Origin: Stagonosporopsis chrysanthemi
Taxonomy: Eukaryota; Ascomycota; Dothideomycetes; Pleosporales; Didymellaceae
DNA: 64,000 bases
Assembly (NCBI GenBank): GCA_022560025.1
Contig: JAFISE010000060.1
Coordinates: forward strand, 111,562 to 175,561
Direction of reading: 5' to 3'
Shown: one piece after another, positions 32,729 to 43,875 of the stretch
Numbering within the stretch: position 1 is the first letter of the stretch
Layout of the letters: each line of letters opens with the position of its first letter
Translations under genes and position numbers: made by a program
The notes under the pieces: model-generated
Database searches by the model: none
What the model saw: only the letters and a program-made list of their open reading frames with translations
What the model was told of the DNA's origin: nothing

Positions 32729-34786
32729 ATGCAGAGTCTGTCATTACCGCGTCCGAAGTCACTGCCATCAACGCCATTTGGGCGACCTACCGAGCCAGAG
32801 GTCGGTCTGGCAAAACTCATCCCGAAGTTCAGTCCCTCCAGGCCTGGACAGCAAGGGTATCCGTCTCCTCCCATGTCAGAGCCTCATTCTCCCTCCCAAC
32901 GTCCAGCACGTCCTGTTGAAGCCGAGCGTCTGCAGTACCCTGCGCAAGTGCATGCGCCACACAGACTCGAAGCCGGGCTGCCGTTGCCATCACCATCCTC
33001 GACGCTGTTTGATCCTCGACATAGCCTGCAGCAGAGGCAACTGTATCCTGGTGGACACCATCAGCAACACCATGCGCACCACTATCAGCCTGTACATGCA
33101 ACAGAGCGCCCGTCGTACGGAGCGCCTCCACCGCCACAGAGCTATGGCTATGGCTATCCACCTGCAGGCGCATCTCCTTACGTCCTTGGAGCGCAACAGG
33201 CTGGACCTCAGACGCAACCGGCGACCATGATAGCACCACCAGCTACGAGACCGGCTAAGCCAGCGAGGCGGACAAAAGCTCATGTAGCCTCGGCCTGCGT
33301 CAACTGCAAGAAGGCGCATCTCAGCTGTGATGTTCAGCGCCCGTGCGGACGATGCGTCGCTTCTGGAAAACAGGTAAGTGGCCCTCGCGCCAAGATCGTT
33401 ACAAGCTTGGTAGTATTCCAAAACTGACCGTGTAACGAACAGGACACCTGCAAGGATGTGCTTCACAAGAAACGAGGAAGGCCGCGACTAAGAGACGACA
33501 GAGACTTCAATAGACCTGAACAGGCGAGGCAACTGCCTGAACCCAGCCTAGCTGCTGCGAGTCGCCCACGGTCGACAGAAGGTTATGAGCACCAAGCGCC
33601 TTACCCAGCGTCGCATTCACATCGAGTCGCCGATCTACCACGTACGACGGTGGCACAAAGAGGAAATAGCATTCCAAACATAGGCGCATCCTCTGTTACA
33701 GGTCGTACCCTGAGCGTCGGCAATTATGGTGGGGTGCCCGCGACTTCGTACGGCATGGGACCGGATTTGGCGTACCAGTCTTTGCCGATTGCGTTCCTGA
33801 ACTTGGACCTTGTGATCCAGAAGTCGAACCAAGCCTTCCAAGATTTGACTTCTTTCCTGGGTAACGTCGGAGGTAAAGACTTGGGAGAGTTTCTGGAACC
33901 AAGACAGAACGAAGCTTTGCAGCGATTGCGCGGTGACCTTCGCGATGAACGGGACGAACGCGAGCCGGCCTATATGGCGCCCATTACACCACTTGGGCAT
34001 GATCCGATGCGCTCAGTCATGGGGTCTGTGGCAGATCGAGACGTCGAACACGTCAGTCACGGCTTCACCGACAGGCCCATGTTCCTGAGCTATCGTCTTC
34101 CGAACGGACAGTACCAATCTCTTCAAACCCATATCCGGCTTGCCAAGACGTCTCTGTACTTCGTCACGCTGGTCGTGCGTACTCCGCCAAAACCTCTTGG
34201 CCCTCCTCTTCTGACGCAGCAGCTGGCGCCCCCGACGCCTGTACGCGCGTCGCAGTCCATGTCGGCACCAACACCACTACCAAGGACTGGACACTACACC
34301 CCTCAGCAAGCTCGGCCACCATCGTCAGCAAGCTCCGCACCTAACTCGCCCTACTCTTTCAGCTTCTCGTCGGTTCGAACGTCGCTGCCCAATTTCAGTC
34401 CCAACTCTTACGCAAGTAGTCCAACCTATGGCTACTCTCCCACCGGTGGTCCAGAAACAGGCTACTTTCCAACGTACCATCCTCCGCAACCAGCAGGTCA
34501 TGCTCCATCGTACCCGTCTGCGCCTCGTACCGGGTCAGTAACATCGGAGCCTCTACGTGAGCTCAACTATGCGGCTCGAATGGAGGGCCTGCAACTTCCC
34601 CCAATCCGCACGGGCCCAGCTCCTCTAGGCTCACCTCTTCATCTTGCGACCGCACAGGGCGCAACAGATAGCGATCGAGAGCGCGTGCGCCGGCGAGAGT
34701 CAAGTTCCAGTGCTGATAAGCGTTCAGACACGCCGGGAGAGGCGGGCAAGCGTCGCCGCCTCAACATCCATGAGGTGCTGGAGTAA
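32729..34786 (+). CDS. Zn2Cys6 transcription factor with PAS-like domain
   Basis: Fungal zinc-binuclear-cluster regulator. Exons 32729-33373 and 33443-34786 encode 662 residues. The N-terminal ~190 residues are Pro/Gln-rich. The cluster is C-x2-C-x6-C-x5-C-x2-C-x8-C (CVNC, CDVQRPCGRC, DTC) at about 190-220, followed by a basic HKKRGRPRLRDDR arm; the 69-nt intron splits the cluster after GKQ. Residues of about 310-450 (LPIAFLNLDLVIQKSNQAFQ, GKDLGEFLEPRQNEALQRL, RLAKTSLYFVTLVVR) look like a PAS fold, as in some fungal metabolic regulators. The rest is Ser/Pro/Tyr-rich, ending RRRLNIHEVLE. I chose the ATG at 32729; earlier in-frame ATGs exist but lie in sequence that looks non-coding. The target pathway is unknown. 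Confidence 0.82.
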
Positions 34787-36664
34787 GTGAAGAAACGAAG
34801 CAGCGATGTCAATTCGAGATGACGTTGCGAGTGCCGTTGAACGTCGTACAACTTGTTTTGTGCCCGTTGTGTTTCAGACATGGGAAGCCCGTTACCGGGT
34901 GCGCCATCCTGGTCGACCTGAAACACTTGGACACGGGACGCTGCAGGCCGTTGACTGACGGGCCGCTACCCGCAACAGCTTCTTTGTAAACATGTTACCT
35001 TTCCTGTTCCCAAATTTGAGATACCACAGATGCCGTCATTCTGGACGGATCTATGTACAGCCGCTGGTCCGTAGGCCGACCACGGCTTCTTGCTCTTTTC
35101 GTTTCGTGTCATTCCGTTCTGTCATGCGAGGCATGTATGCGCAAGGGTATCAAGACGCCCAGCATTCTGGCATGGAAAGCATTCGTTGTTAGACCCGCCG
35201 GTAGACTCCCACGTCCGGGTTTCTGCCTGGCCTTTATATGATATGCACTCCCGCCGTCCAACAGGCAGCCTGCGTTAGGAAAAACTCAAAGTTTATACAC
35301 CATACGCTTACCCTACCACTGCTACTGCTGCTGCTCCCTGTGACCAGACGTTCCCCTCCAGCGTCCTGCGCTGCCTGCATAAGCCTCCAGTGCTAGACCC
35401 GTGTTTTGCGGTAGCCTGCGGTGGACTGCGGTAGTGTTTCAGGATCTATTGGGGCTCGCACGCTCGCACTCGCACACGGCTACGCACTTGCCTGTTCGGC
35501 CGCAAGCTCGTCCAGCACTCGGCGAAGCAGTCCACAGTCCAGCGCCCGCGCAACTGCAGATAAGCCGCTAGCGACTCCCGCGGGTCCCAGCTTGCCCGGC
35601 CCTGCTCCCGCCTCATTGGTGCATCTCCTGCTTCTCCACCGCATGCAGCGGCCTGGTTGGCCCCTCGGAGAATTTAGATCGGAGCTATATGCAGGTCCCT
35701 AGCAAGAGGGGCACGCTCATGCAGATGCAGATGCAGGTGGAGGTGCAGGCTGGTTGTGACTGACTGGTGACAGCTCATAGGGCAATGTGCATACGTTTGT
35801 GCGTCTTTGGCTGTGGGCAGTCCAGCGCACGTGGTCATTGAAACCGAGGTTGGCCTTAAACTAGGTAAATGCGGCAAGCACCTCGCTCAAGCCTGCTACA
35901 CGCTCACGCTTTGTGTGCCACGGCCTCCCATCACACTGTTGTCCCGTCAGTAGTTTGTTTATGGCCGTCAAACATGACGCAGCTGCTCTGTTCTTGCTAC
36001 CTGTCAGCCCGCTTTGGTACAGGCAAGGCAGAGCTGTTGCTTTTTCGGTAGCTGGGGAGATTGGAGGAGCACGGTCTTGATAGTCGAGTCGTTGAGGGGT
36101 GGGCTGTGTCTGGATGGATGGAGCATTGGCGGAGTAAGGGCCGGAAGTTTGTTTGTGCAAGGCTGGTGTGCACAGGATCTGGGACTTGCGCGGAAAGGCT
36201 GGGTCGTATCACAGATTTGAAAATGTTGTGGGTTAAGAGAAGCACGATGAGAGAAGGTCAAGCGTGATGTTGTGTGGTTATATGTTTCAGGTCTGCTGTG
36301 AACGCATGTTCACTCTATCTGAGACGCCCGTTGATGAAACCTACTACTGGTCCATGGATACGATCCATGCTGCGGGTGGCTCAAGCTTTGCGAGTGGAGG
36401 ATTCCTGGCGCTTTTGCTAAACTCAATGCCTGTGAGTATATCGAGAGCACGACCGTCCGTGATTTTGCTTGCGCGCCAGATGCAATTCAAGGATGCGAGA
36501 ATGCTTTACCTTCATAGTGCGGCCGCTGATGCGATGGGATGTGAGTAGCTGCAAGCTGAAAAGGCAAACGGGGTGTAAGTATTGCTCAGAGCATGCACGT
36601 CAACTTGTGCTACGCATGGCGTCCGAAACAGGCGCAGTGTAATGCAGCGCAATGCAGCACGCAC
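34787..36664. other. Intergenic, no gene seen
   Basis: 1.9 kb between two convergent genes, probably containing both 3' UTRs. Frames are short and antisense to each other. A small CTG/CTA-rich patch occurs near 35320-35340. Confidence 0.5.
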
Positions 36665-37404
36665 TCAGCCGAGAGCCTTGACCTTCTTCTTTTTCTTCTT
36701 GCCGCCCTCTGGCTCTGGCTTCTTGCCCTGCTGGTAGTCGCGCCAGCTGTTGATGCGTGTGTCGCGTGACTTCTCCCAAGCCTGCTCGTGTTCGCGCTTG
36801 CGCTTGCGCTCGGTGGCCTCTTCTTCGTCCTTTTTCTGCTGGCGGCCCTCCTCACGCATCTGTGCCTTCATCTGTCGCTGTCGCCTCAGCTCGTTGTCAC
36901 GGATCACCCAGGCCGTCTTTTCGCGCCATTCTTTCAGAAACTCGGGGCTGCGTGTTTCCTCGTCGTCAGCCGTCAGCTTCTTGTCGCGCATCAGCAGCAT
37001 GCGTGCGTCAGCGATGTCCTCGTCCAGCTTTGCGCGCAGCTTCTCGTCGAGTAGTACCGTCTGTGCTTTCTTGAGGCGATCGAAAGCATCCGGGGCGTTG
37101 GGGTTGGAGGTCTTGTCAGGATGGATGAGCAGCGACTTGGCGCGGTACACCTTTTTGATATCCGAATCAGGCATACCCGGCTGCAAGTCAAGCACGGCAT
37201 AGGCGTTAAGGCTGAAGACATTGCGTATACCTAGACTTTATGAGCATGCTGTATTCGCGAAGTGCGAGCTTTGCGCCTGACGTACGCTCGATCTCCTCAT
37301 CCTGGCGGCCGGTCAGCGGCGCATGTGACATCTGTACAACCATGACGTACCTTGTCCAGCTCCTTGCCGGCCGCGTTCAGCTCTGCCTCGATGTCGTCCG
37401 CCAT
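36665..37404 (-). CDS. Spliceosome-associated J-domain protein (DNAJC8/Spf31-like)
   Basis: Small nuclear J-protein resembling human DNAJC8 and fission-yeast Spf31, components of the splicing machinery. Exons: 37351-37404, a 16-nt microexon 37286-37301, and 36665-37230; 211 residues. The spliced N-terminus reads MADDIEAELNAAGKELDK then DEEIERIRNVFSLNAYAVLD. The J domain follows: LQPGMPDSDIKKVYRAKSLL with the HPD tripeptide in IHPDKTSNPN, then FDRLKKAQTVLLDEKLR. The C-terminal half is a charged coiled coil ending in a Lys-rich tail (GGKKKKKKVKALG), probably a nuclear signal. Introns are 55 and 49 nt. Divergent from dbp4 with 183 bp between starts. Confidence 0.88.
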
Positions 37405-37587
37405 CTTGCTGCGTGTGATTGTACAGCCGAAGTTGTAGGTGTTTGGTTGCTGGCGGCTCGGCTGCTTCCTGGACCAGACCCCCGCGGCGACCAACGCACG
37501 GGCCGCGGCTCCACCAAAATGTTTTCCTCCATCGCGGCTATCAGCAATCCACACCAGGAGTTTTGAGGCAGACGATGCACTGAAGCT
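37405..37587. promoter_or_regulatory. Bidirectional promoter region, J-protein / dbp4
   Basis: 183 bp between divergent start codons of a splicing-related gene and a ribosome-biogenesis gene. No specific element is called. Confidence 0.5.
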
Positions 37588-40096
37588 ATGGCAGGCGCAG
37601 GAATCACAGGGCGCACAAGACCCACCAAGGTCAAGAAGCAGGCCTCTGCCGCCAAGAGAAAGCGCGACGATGTTGACGTCGAGAAACTGGAGGCAGCCGT
37701 TGCGGCGCTGGTAGGGCATGCACATGGCTGCAGCAAGAACAAAAGACACTGACAATGTGTAGGAGCCCAAGACTGCCACATACAAAGACTTCACCGATCT
37801 CCCTCTTTCTGAGCCCACCAAGGCAGGTCTGAAAGCATGTCACTTCGCCGTCATGACCGACATCCAATCTAAGGCGATTCCACTTGCCCTGCAAGGTCAA
37901 GACATCCTCGGCGCAGCGAAGACAGGCAGTGGCAAGACGCTGTCGTTCATCATTCCCGTCCTCGAGAACCTCTACCGCCTCCAGCACATTGGTGCAGACG
38001 CAGGTCTCGGCGCCCTCATCCTCTCGCCGACTCGAGAACTTGCAATCCAAATCTTCGATGTCTTGCGCAAAATCGGAAAGCATGGCCACATGTTCGCTGC
38101 AGGCCTGCTTATCGGCGGAAAGAGCTTGGAGTCTGAGCGGGATGCTTTGACGAGGATGAACATCGTCGTTGCGACACCTGGGCGGATGCTGCAGCATCTG
38201 TCGCAGACTGCTGCATTCAACGTGGATGACCTGAAGATGCTGGTCCTAGATGAGGCGGATCGAATCTTGGACATGGGTTTTCAGAGGGACGTGGACGCTA
38301 TTGTCGAATACCTGCCCAAGGAGCGTCAGACGATGCTTTTCTCCGCAACGCAGTCGCGCAAGGTGTCTGATCTTGCACGCCTGAGCCTCCAAGATCCTGA
38401 ATACGTGTCCGTACACGCCGAAGATAAGAGCGCGACGCCCAAGGGACTCACACAGAACTACATCATCTGTCCTATTGAGGAGAAGTTGGATACATTGTGG
38501 AGCTTCTTGCAGGCTAGCAAGAAGTCAAAAGTCCTCTGTTTCTTCTCCTCGGCAAAGACGGTGCGCTTCGTCTACGAGTCTTTCCGACACATGCAGCCTG
38601 GTATCCCATTGCTCCACATCCACGGTCGCCAAAAGCAGGGCGCTCGTTTGGATGTTACAGCAAAGTTCTCCGCAGCGAAGAACTCATGCTTGTTCGCCAC
38701 CGATGTTGCCGCTCGAGGTCTGGACTTCCCAGCCGTGGACTTCGTTATTCAGGTCGATTGTCCTGATGATGTCGATACCTACATTCACCGCGTCGGTCGA
38801 ACGGCTCGTTATAATCGTGAGGGGAAAGGCGTCCTGTTTCTGGCGCCTAGCGAAGAGGAGGGTATGCTGAAGCGTTTGGAGCAGAAAAAGGTGCCGATCG
38901 AGCTCATTAACGTACGACAAAAGAAGAAGACATCGATCAAGGAGCAACTGCAGAACATGAATTTCAAAGACCCTGCAATTAAGTACCTAGGCCAGAAGGC
39001 ATTCATGACGCACGTCAAATCTCTCTATCTGCAGAAGGACAAGGAGATCTTCAAGCTCAAGGAGTACGATTTGGAAGCGTATGCAGCAAGCCTGGGTCTA
39101 CCAGGAACACCAAGAATCAAATTCCTGCAGAACGACGACAGTAAACAGAAGAAGCAGGCAAACAGAGAAAAGATTGAAGTATCCGAAGAGGAGGACAAGG
39201 AGGAAGCACCGAAGGTAGAAAAGCCCGTACGCACAAAGTACGACCGCATGTTCGAGCGCCAAAACCAGGATGTCCTTGCAGAACACTACAAGAAGCTCGT
39301 CCGCGACGGCGACCACGAAGCAGGAGACGACTTCACCGGGACTGGTGTCGCCGATGCAGATGACGACTTCATGGCCGTCAAACGCCGCATTCCCGCCGAC
39401 GACGACAGCGATGTCGACGACAACGAAACCTTCGGCATTGACGCTTCCACCGATCCGTCCATACCCGGCGGCAAAGTCGTCAACCTCGCCGGCGCATCGC
39501 AGCCACTCGTTATCGACTCGCACCGCCGCGAGAAGCTGCTCAAATCCAAGAAGAAGTTGCTGCAGTTTATGGACAAGGGCAAGAAGATCATCTACGACGA
39601 CGAGGGCAACCCGCATGAAGTGTACGAACTCGAGAATGAGGAGGACTTCAAGGCTCGTGGCTTGCCGGAAGAGCAAAGGCAGAAGTTCATCGAGCAGGCG
39701 AGACAGGTTGTCGAGCAAGCCGATGTCGATGATAAGGCTGCTGCGCGGGAGAAGAGGAGGGAGAAGATGCGCAAGCGGAAGGAGAAGGAGCGCGGCGAGC
39801 TGGTCGCTGGATCAGATGATGATGACGAAGATGGCGGTGTCGAGCTGCCGGATGCCGGGGAAGATCTGCTGGCCAACTTTAGGGCCGACGCCGAGTACAG
39901 CGATGAAGATGACGACGAAGAGGTGGCGCCGCAGCTGGTCGAAAAGAAGCCGAAGAAGTGGTTCCAGTCCGATTCCGAAGATGACGAGGGGAGCAGCAAG
40001 AAGAAGCGGAGGAAGGGCAAGGACGCACGACATGTGGTCGAGCAGCCGGAGACGCTCGAGGACATGGAGGACATGGCTGCCAGACTGCTGGGCTGA
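37588..40096 (+). CDS. dbp4: DEAD-box RNA helicase Dbp4 (Hca4; 18S rRNA maturation)
   Basis: Nucleolar helicase needed for U14 snoRNA release and 40S subunit synthesis. Exons 37588-37710 and 37763-40096 (818 residues; 52-nt intron). The N-terminal basic region leads to ATYKDFTDLPLSEPTKAGL and a Q motif (MTDIQSKAIPLALQGQD). Motifs: AAKTGSGKT, PTRELA, GG, TPGR, DEAD in LVLDEADRILDMGF, SAT, ATDVAARGLDFPAVD and HRVGRTARYNREGKG. The segment after the core (KKVPIELINVRQKKKTSI, DPAIKYLGQKAFMTHVKSLY) is characteristic of the Dbp4/DDX10 branch. The C-terminus is highly acidic and Lys-rich, with an EDMEDMAARLLG end. It converges on the AflR-like gene with 86 bp between stops. Confidence 0.96.
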
Positions 40097-40182
40097 GCCT
40101 TCCGAGATCTGTATGTATAGCACGATATCCAAGCTTGAGTACCACCTACCAACCTCTCCAATGTCCTCCAAATATCCCACTC

Positions 40183-41429
40183 TCAATTCCAGTCAAGCAA
40201 CCCCATCGCTCGCCGAATATGCTTTTCTCCCAAACTCTCACACGCGACCCCATCTTTCTCACAATGCTTCCCAACCCACACTTTCCTCCTTTCCTCCCCC
40301 CAAAATCCCCTATCACTATGCCATCTCTGCTGCCTCTCCTCCGCCTCCTCCAGCAACCTCGCCAACGGCATCGGATTACTCCCTCCGCCCTGCACCTCCG
40401 TCTTCAATGCCATCTTCACCAGCTTCTTCCACACGTCCGGCTCAAGGTCGACATTAAACCCCATGGGACAATCCTGCGCGCCTGTATGCAGATGCGCCAG
40501 CGCGGGGTTATTGTCGCCCATGCGGAAGGGCTTCTTGGCTCCCGTGGAGGAGAGATGTGCTGCTTCACGGTCGACTTCGGCGAGGACTTTGCTGAAGCGC
40601 TCGACGATGGCTTTGAAGAGCGAGACGAGCGAGGATACGTTTTGGATTGCGGAGAAGGGGTCGCAGGGGCAGTGGGGGCAGTGGAGAAGGGAGGAAACGG
40701 CGGTCATGGCTTTGCGGAGCGGGATGATGACTTGGGGGAAGGAGAAGGTGGGCACGGTTTGGAGGTCGGTGAGGGTTAGGTAGGTGAGGGAGAGGCAGGT
40801 GCAGGGGCCTATGGATGGTTGGGCGGGGGGTGTGGCCTCTTGGGTGGGGGGTTGATAATCGATGTGCACGTCTGGATTGGGGAGCTGGGTGTCCCATAGT
40901 GACGGGTCGATCGGGGGTGTGTGATCTGTGAGACCGAAGCTGTGGTCATGAGTATATTGCTGAACCGCGACAGATATCCGACTTACTCGATTTCGTGCAT
41001 TGGCGGTGATGGCCCATAGAATCCGACTAGACCAGGGTCGATTTGTGCTGCAGCATACGCCTCGTTATTACCTGGCACGTCTGCAAATTCCGGTGGAGAA
41101 GCCAGGCCAAAGCTGTTGAAGCGCGGCTGTGTCGTAAACCCACTCAAGCTGTCGTGATGTCCACTCTGGGCAGTGACGTGTTGCTCTGTAGCCTCTGTCT
41201 CACTCCCTCTCCTTCTCTTTCTCGGACGTCCCATAGTTTTTTGTGGCGAATAGATACATGCAATTTCCTCTCTTTGGCAACGTCCACAATCTGGTTTCTC
41301 CCCAGAGCATTTCAGCTTTCGAGTACCTGGATGATTGTGTAAGCTTCACTCGGCTTCAGGGTCTTTCCGCAGCTTACGGCATTCATCACAAGCAGCATGA
41401 AATCTCTCTGTGGCCTGGCTTTGTGCCAT
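40183..41429 (-). CDS. Zn2Cys6 transcription factor, AflR-like
   Basis: Pathway-type fungal regulator. Exons 41378-41429, 40987-41326 and 40183-40939; 382 residues, introns 51 and 47 nt. Splicing of the first intron rebuilds a complete cluster C-x2-C-x6-C-x6-C-x2-C-x6-C from CDEC and RTRKLKCSGEKPDCGRC, with IACIYSPQK after it and a basic GRPRKRRRG arm. The C-terminal region (TVPTFSFPQVIIPLRKAM, CPHCPCDPFSAIQNVSSLVS, LFKAIVERFSKVLAEVDREA) resembles the regulatory domain of aflatoxin-type AflR proteins; that name describes a fold family and does not imply toxin synthesis. No biosynthetic genes adjoin it. The ATG at 41429 is close to the zinc cluster and is the best start. Confidence 0.8.
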
Positions 41430-43875
41430 ATTGTGTGTGACAGAAGGCGACACTGTGGAAGTTGCGTCAACTACCTGGGCCTGTGATCGAGACTTTGGGT
41501 TGGTTTGGTGGTTGCTGAGTCCGGAGCTTCGAGCTTGCCTCCCGGCCGCCAAGAAAGAAGGCTCGCCTGCACATGGGCTTGCTTCGCGCTGTCAGGCCAC
41601 CCGTCAACGACGCTGACACACGTGCTTTGTTCATCAACGTTGCTTCCCTCTGTTATTCCTAAACGAGGACGTGTCGGGCCAAGTATCAGATGCCGTGATA
41701 CTCGCACTGTTGCACATGCGCGTGAGGTCTGTCGTCTGACGTAAGGTATCGCAATCTTGCGGCGAGACGTGCAGCAACTCGCACGCAAGGCTGACAATAG
41801 AAGCTATGGACCTTTGTAAAGCGATTTACTCCCTGAGGGAGAAGATCAGTCTCTACACATAATCCTCGGGTATTTGTACAGTCGAGTCTGATCAGTCCTC
41901 AGCAGCAGATCGTACCTTTCGCATTGACAAACAGCGGTGTCAAAGCCGACGTGGCACTTCTACGTTTCGACTCTCTCGGCAGTTGGACATCGAGAGATCG
42001 AACTTAAGTCGAAATAGTGTCGTTTTGGCTGTGCTAGAATGCTCCTTTATGCCAGGCATTCACGAAGGCAACCGAGTCGCCATCCACTCTGTGTGCGTAG
42101 ATCCTGTCAATCTGATGCTTCAACGTATACGTCCATATCAGCTCTACACGATAACCAAAAAGTAATACGAACATCTGTTTTTCGCGAGGGCGTATATCGT
42201 GAAGAAGGCGTTGAAGTCAATTACTGTGCATGTCACAAGGAGGATCGAACCACTGTGCGCGTAGATAACACATAACATACGCTTGTAGCGACTGTAACAC
42301 ACGAGGATAACACCTTTCAACAGAAGGTACACACATAACATGGAGCCAATTTATTAACGCAAGTGACGTAGTGTAAGTGAGGTGTGAAGACAATACAACT
42401 TCCGTTTTCGCCCCGTGGAAATATGGAGCAATAAGGTCTCTCCCAGATAATTGCGATACTCTACTCTGGTTGTTGTTCTATAGTGTTTTCACAAGATGAG
42501 TTGGCTGTGTTGTACCAGATTGGCCTGTCCAGAACAGCGTTTGCTTCACAGCAACAAAGGCTACAGTATGGCAATGATCGAGGATGCCTATCTCCAGTGT
42601 GACCCGGCTGTCGACAACTCGAGCCCCTGCTCAAAAACACTACGCTTCTGGAACACAGTTCGGCAGTCTTCTAGCAGAATGTACATGGCAACCAAAAAGT
42701 CCCGAGCTCCAGGTCGTGCTTCCGTGCCTACGGGGAAGCGGCTCGCTCGCATATGCGCTGATCTTTCATCATCCCAAACACAACTCGGCGGCTCCGATTA
42801 CCAACTGCAATGTGTCAAGTACTGCATAGACATGGGACTGTGCTGGTTCTTCAGCCAGCCGTCTCGCGGCCTCAGCGTGTGGCCATCGAGCTCCCCCTGT
42901 TGCCGATCACCTTTGCTTTTTCGCTGCTCTATGAGACCCATTGAACTTCGGCAGTTGTGCGGCGAGACACTTCGGGCCTTGACACTGTCGCTCTGAGAAG
43001 CAGCCGTAATAACACGTTTGATCAGGGCTTGGTAGGTGTCCATATTGTCCGTTCGCCTCGGCGAGACTGTGGGCTTTGAGATGTTGGAATGGTCAATCTA
43101 CGAATAATTTCTGTTCCGAGTTATCTGCCGATTTCTTGCCAAGTACGTTACTGGGTCTCGGAAACAGGCCTGAAGGCTAGAGTGGATGGAGGGGGGATGT
43201 AGCGAGACGGGAAGGGGAGTCCATGGCTAATTAAACACGCTAGAACGAGAGGTAAAGCGCAGTGACCACTGATGGGTGAGGATGAAGGTGAGAACCACCA
43301 AGCCGAATCATGGAAGAGCGACTTGAGTGCTACAATATCATCTCATCCACATTCTCTCTATACGGCGACAACCACTCTTAGCCAACATCACAACAACGAC
43401 AGTAAACCAGCATACTACTAGCTCAGAGCAAAGGGCCAGTGCATGCCTGTCGAACAAACGGTCAACCCCGTTTGTTTACCACGTGCCACTACGTGCCACC
43501 ACGCAAAACATGCCATATCTCTCCACTCCTGGAGACTGAATACGAAGCCACACGAGACAACTAGCCACGAACCGCAGGACCCTCGTACTAGCGTCCCACG
43601 TGCATCTCGCGTACCTGTAGTGGGAAACGGGCCATTGTGATTGAGCTTTCGGCGTCTTTCTTGGGCTACTAGAATACTGTTGTTAATAGCACGCGGTTTC
43701 AAGGCGTTTTTGGGTAGCGCGGCGGAGCATGCTCCGGAGCCGGGGAACCATGTCATTCTCCGTGATGAGGTGAGGTGGCGCAGATGCACGGATTCTCAAG
43801 GCGACGGACAAGGCACACAGGAGGATTAATAATCAAAGAAGCAAAGAGATTGCATTTTGTAGGTAGTACAGCTGC
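41430..43875. other. Intergenic, largely without recognisable genes
   Basis: 2.4 kb. The part at 42150-42480 is more AT-rich than its surroundings. One ATG-started frame is listed separately (42496-42996); otherwise nothing coding-like is seen. Confidence 0.45.
42496..42996 (+). CDS. Hypothetical ORF of 166 codons
   Basis: A single open frame from ATG to TGA. It is fairly Cys-rich, with no signal peptide, membrane segment or motif I recognise, and no obvious exon partners. It may be a chance ORF; listed only because of its length and true ATG. Confidence 0.2.
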   Translation: MSWLCCTRLACPEQRLLHSNKGYSMAMIEDAYLQCDPAVDNSSPCSKTLRFWNTVRQSSSRMYMATKKSRAPGRASVPTGKRLARICADLSSSQTQLGGSDYQLQCVKYCIDMGLCWFFSQPSRGLSVWPSSSPCCRSPLLFRCSMRPIELRQLCGETLRALTLSL

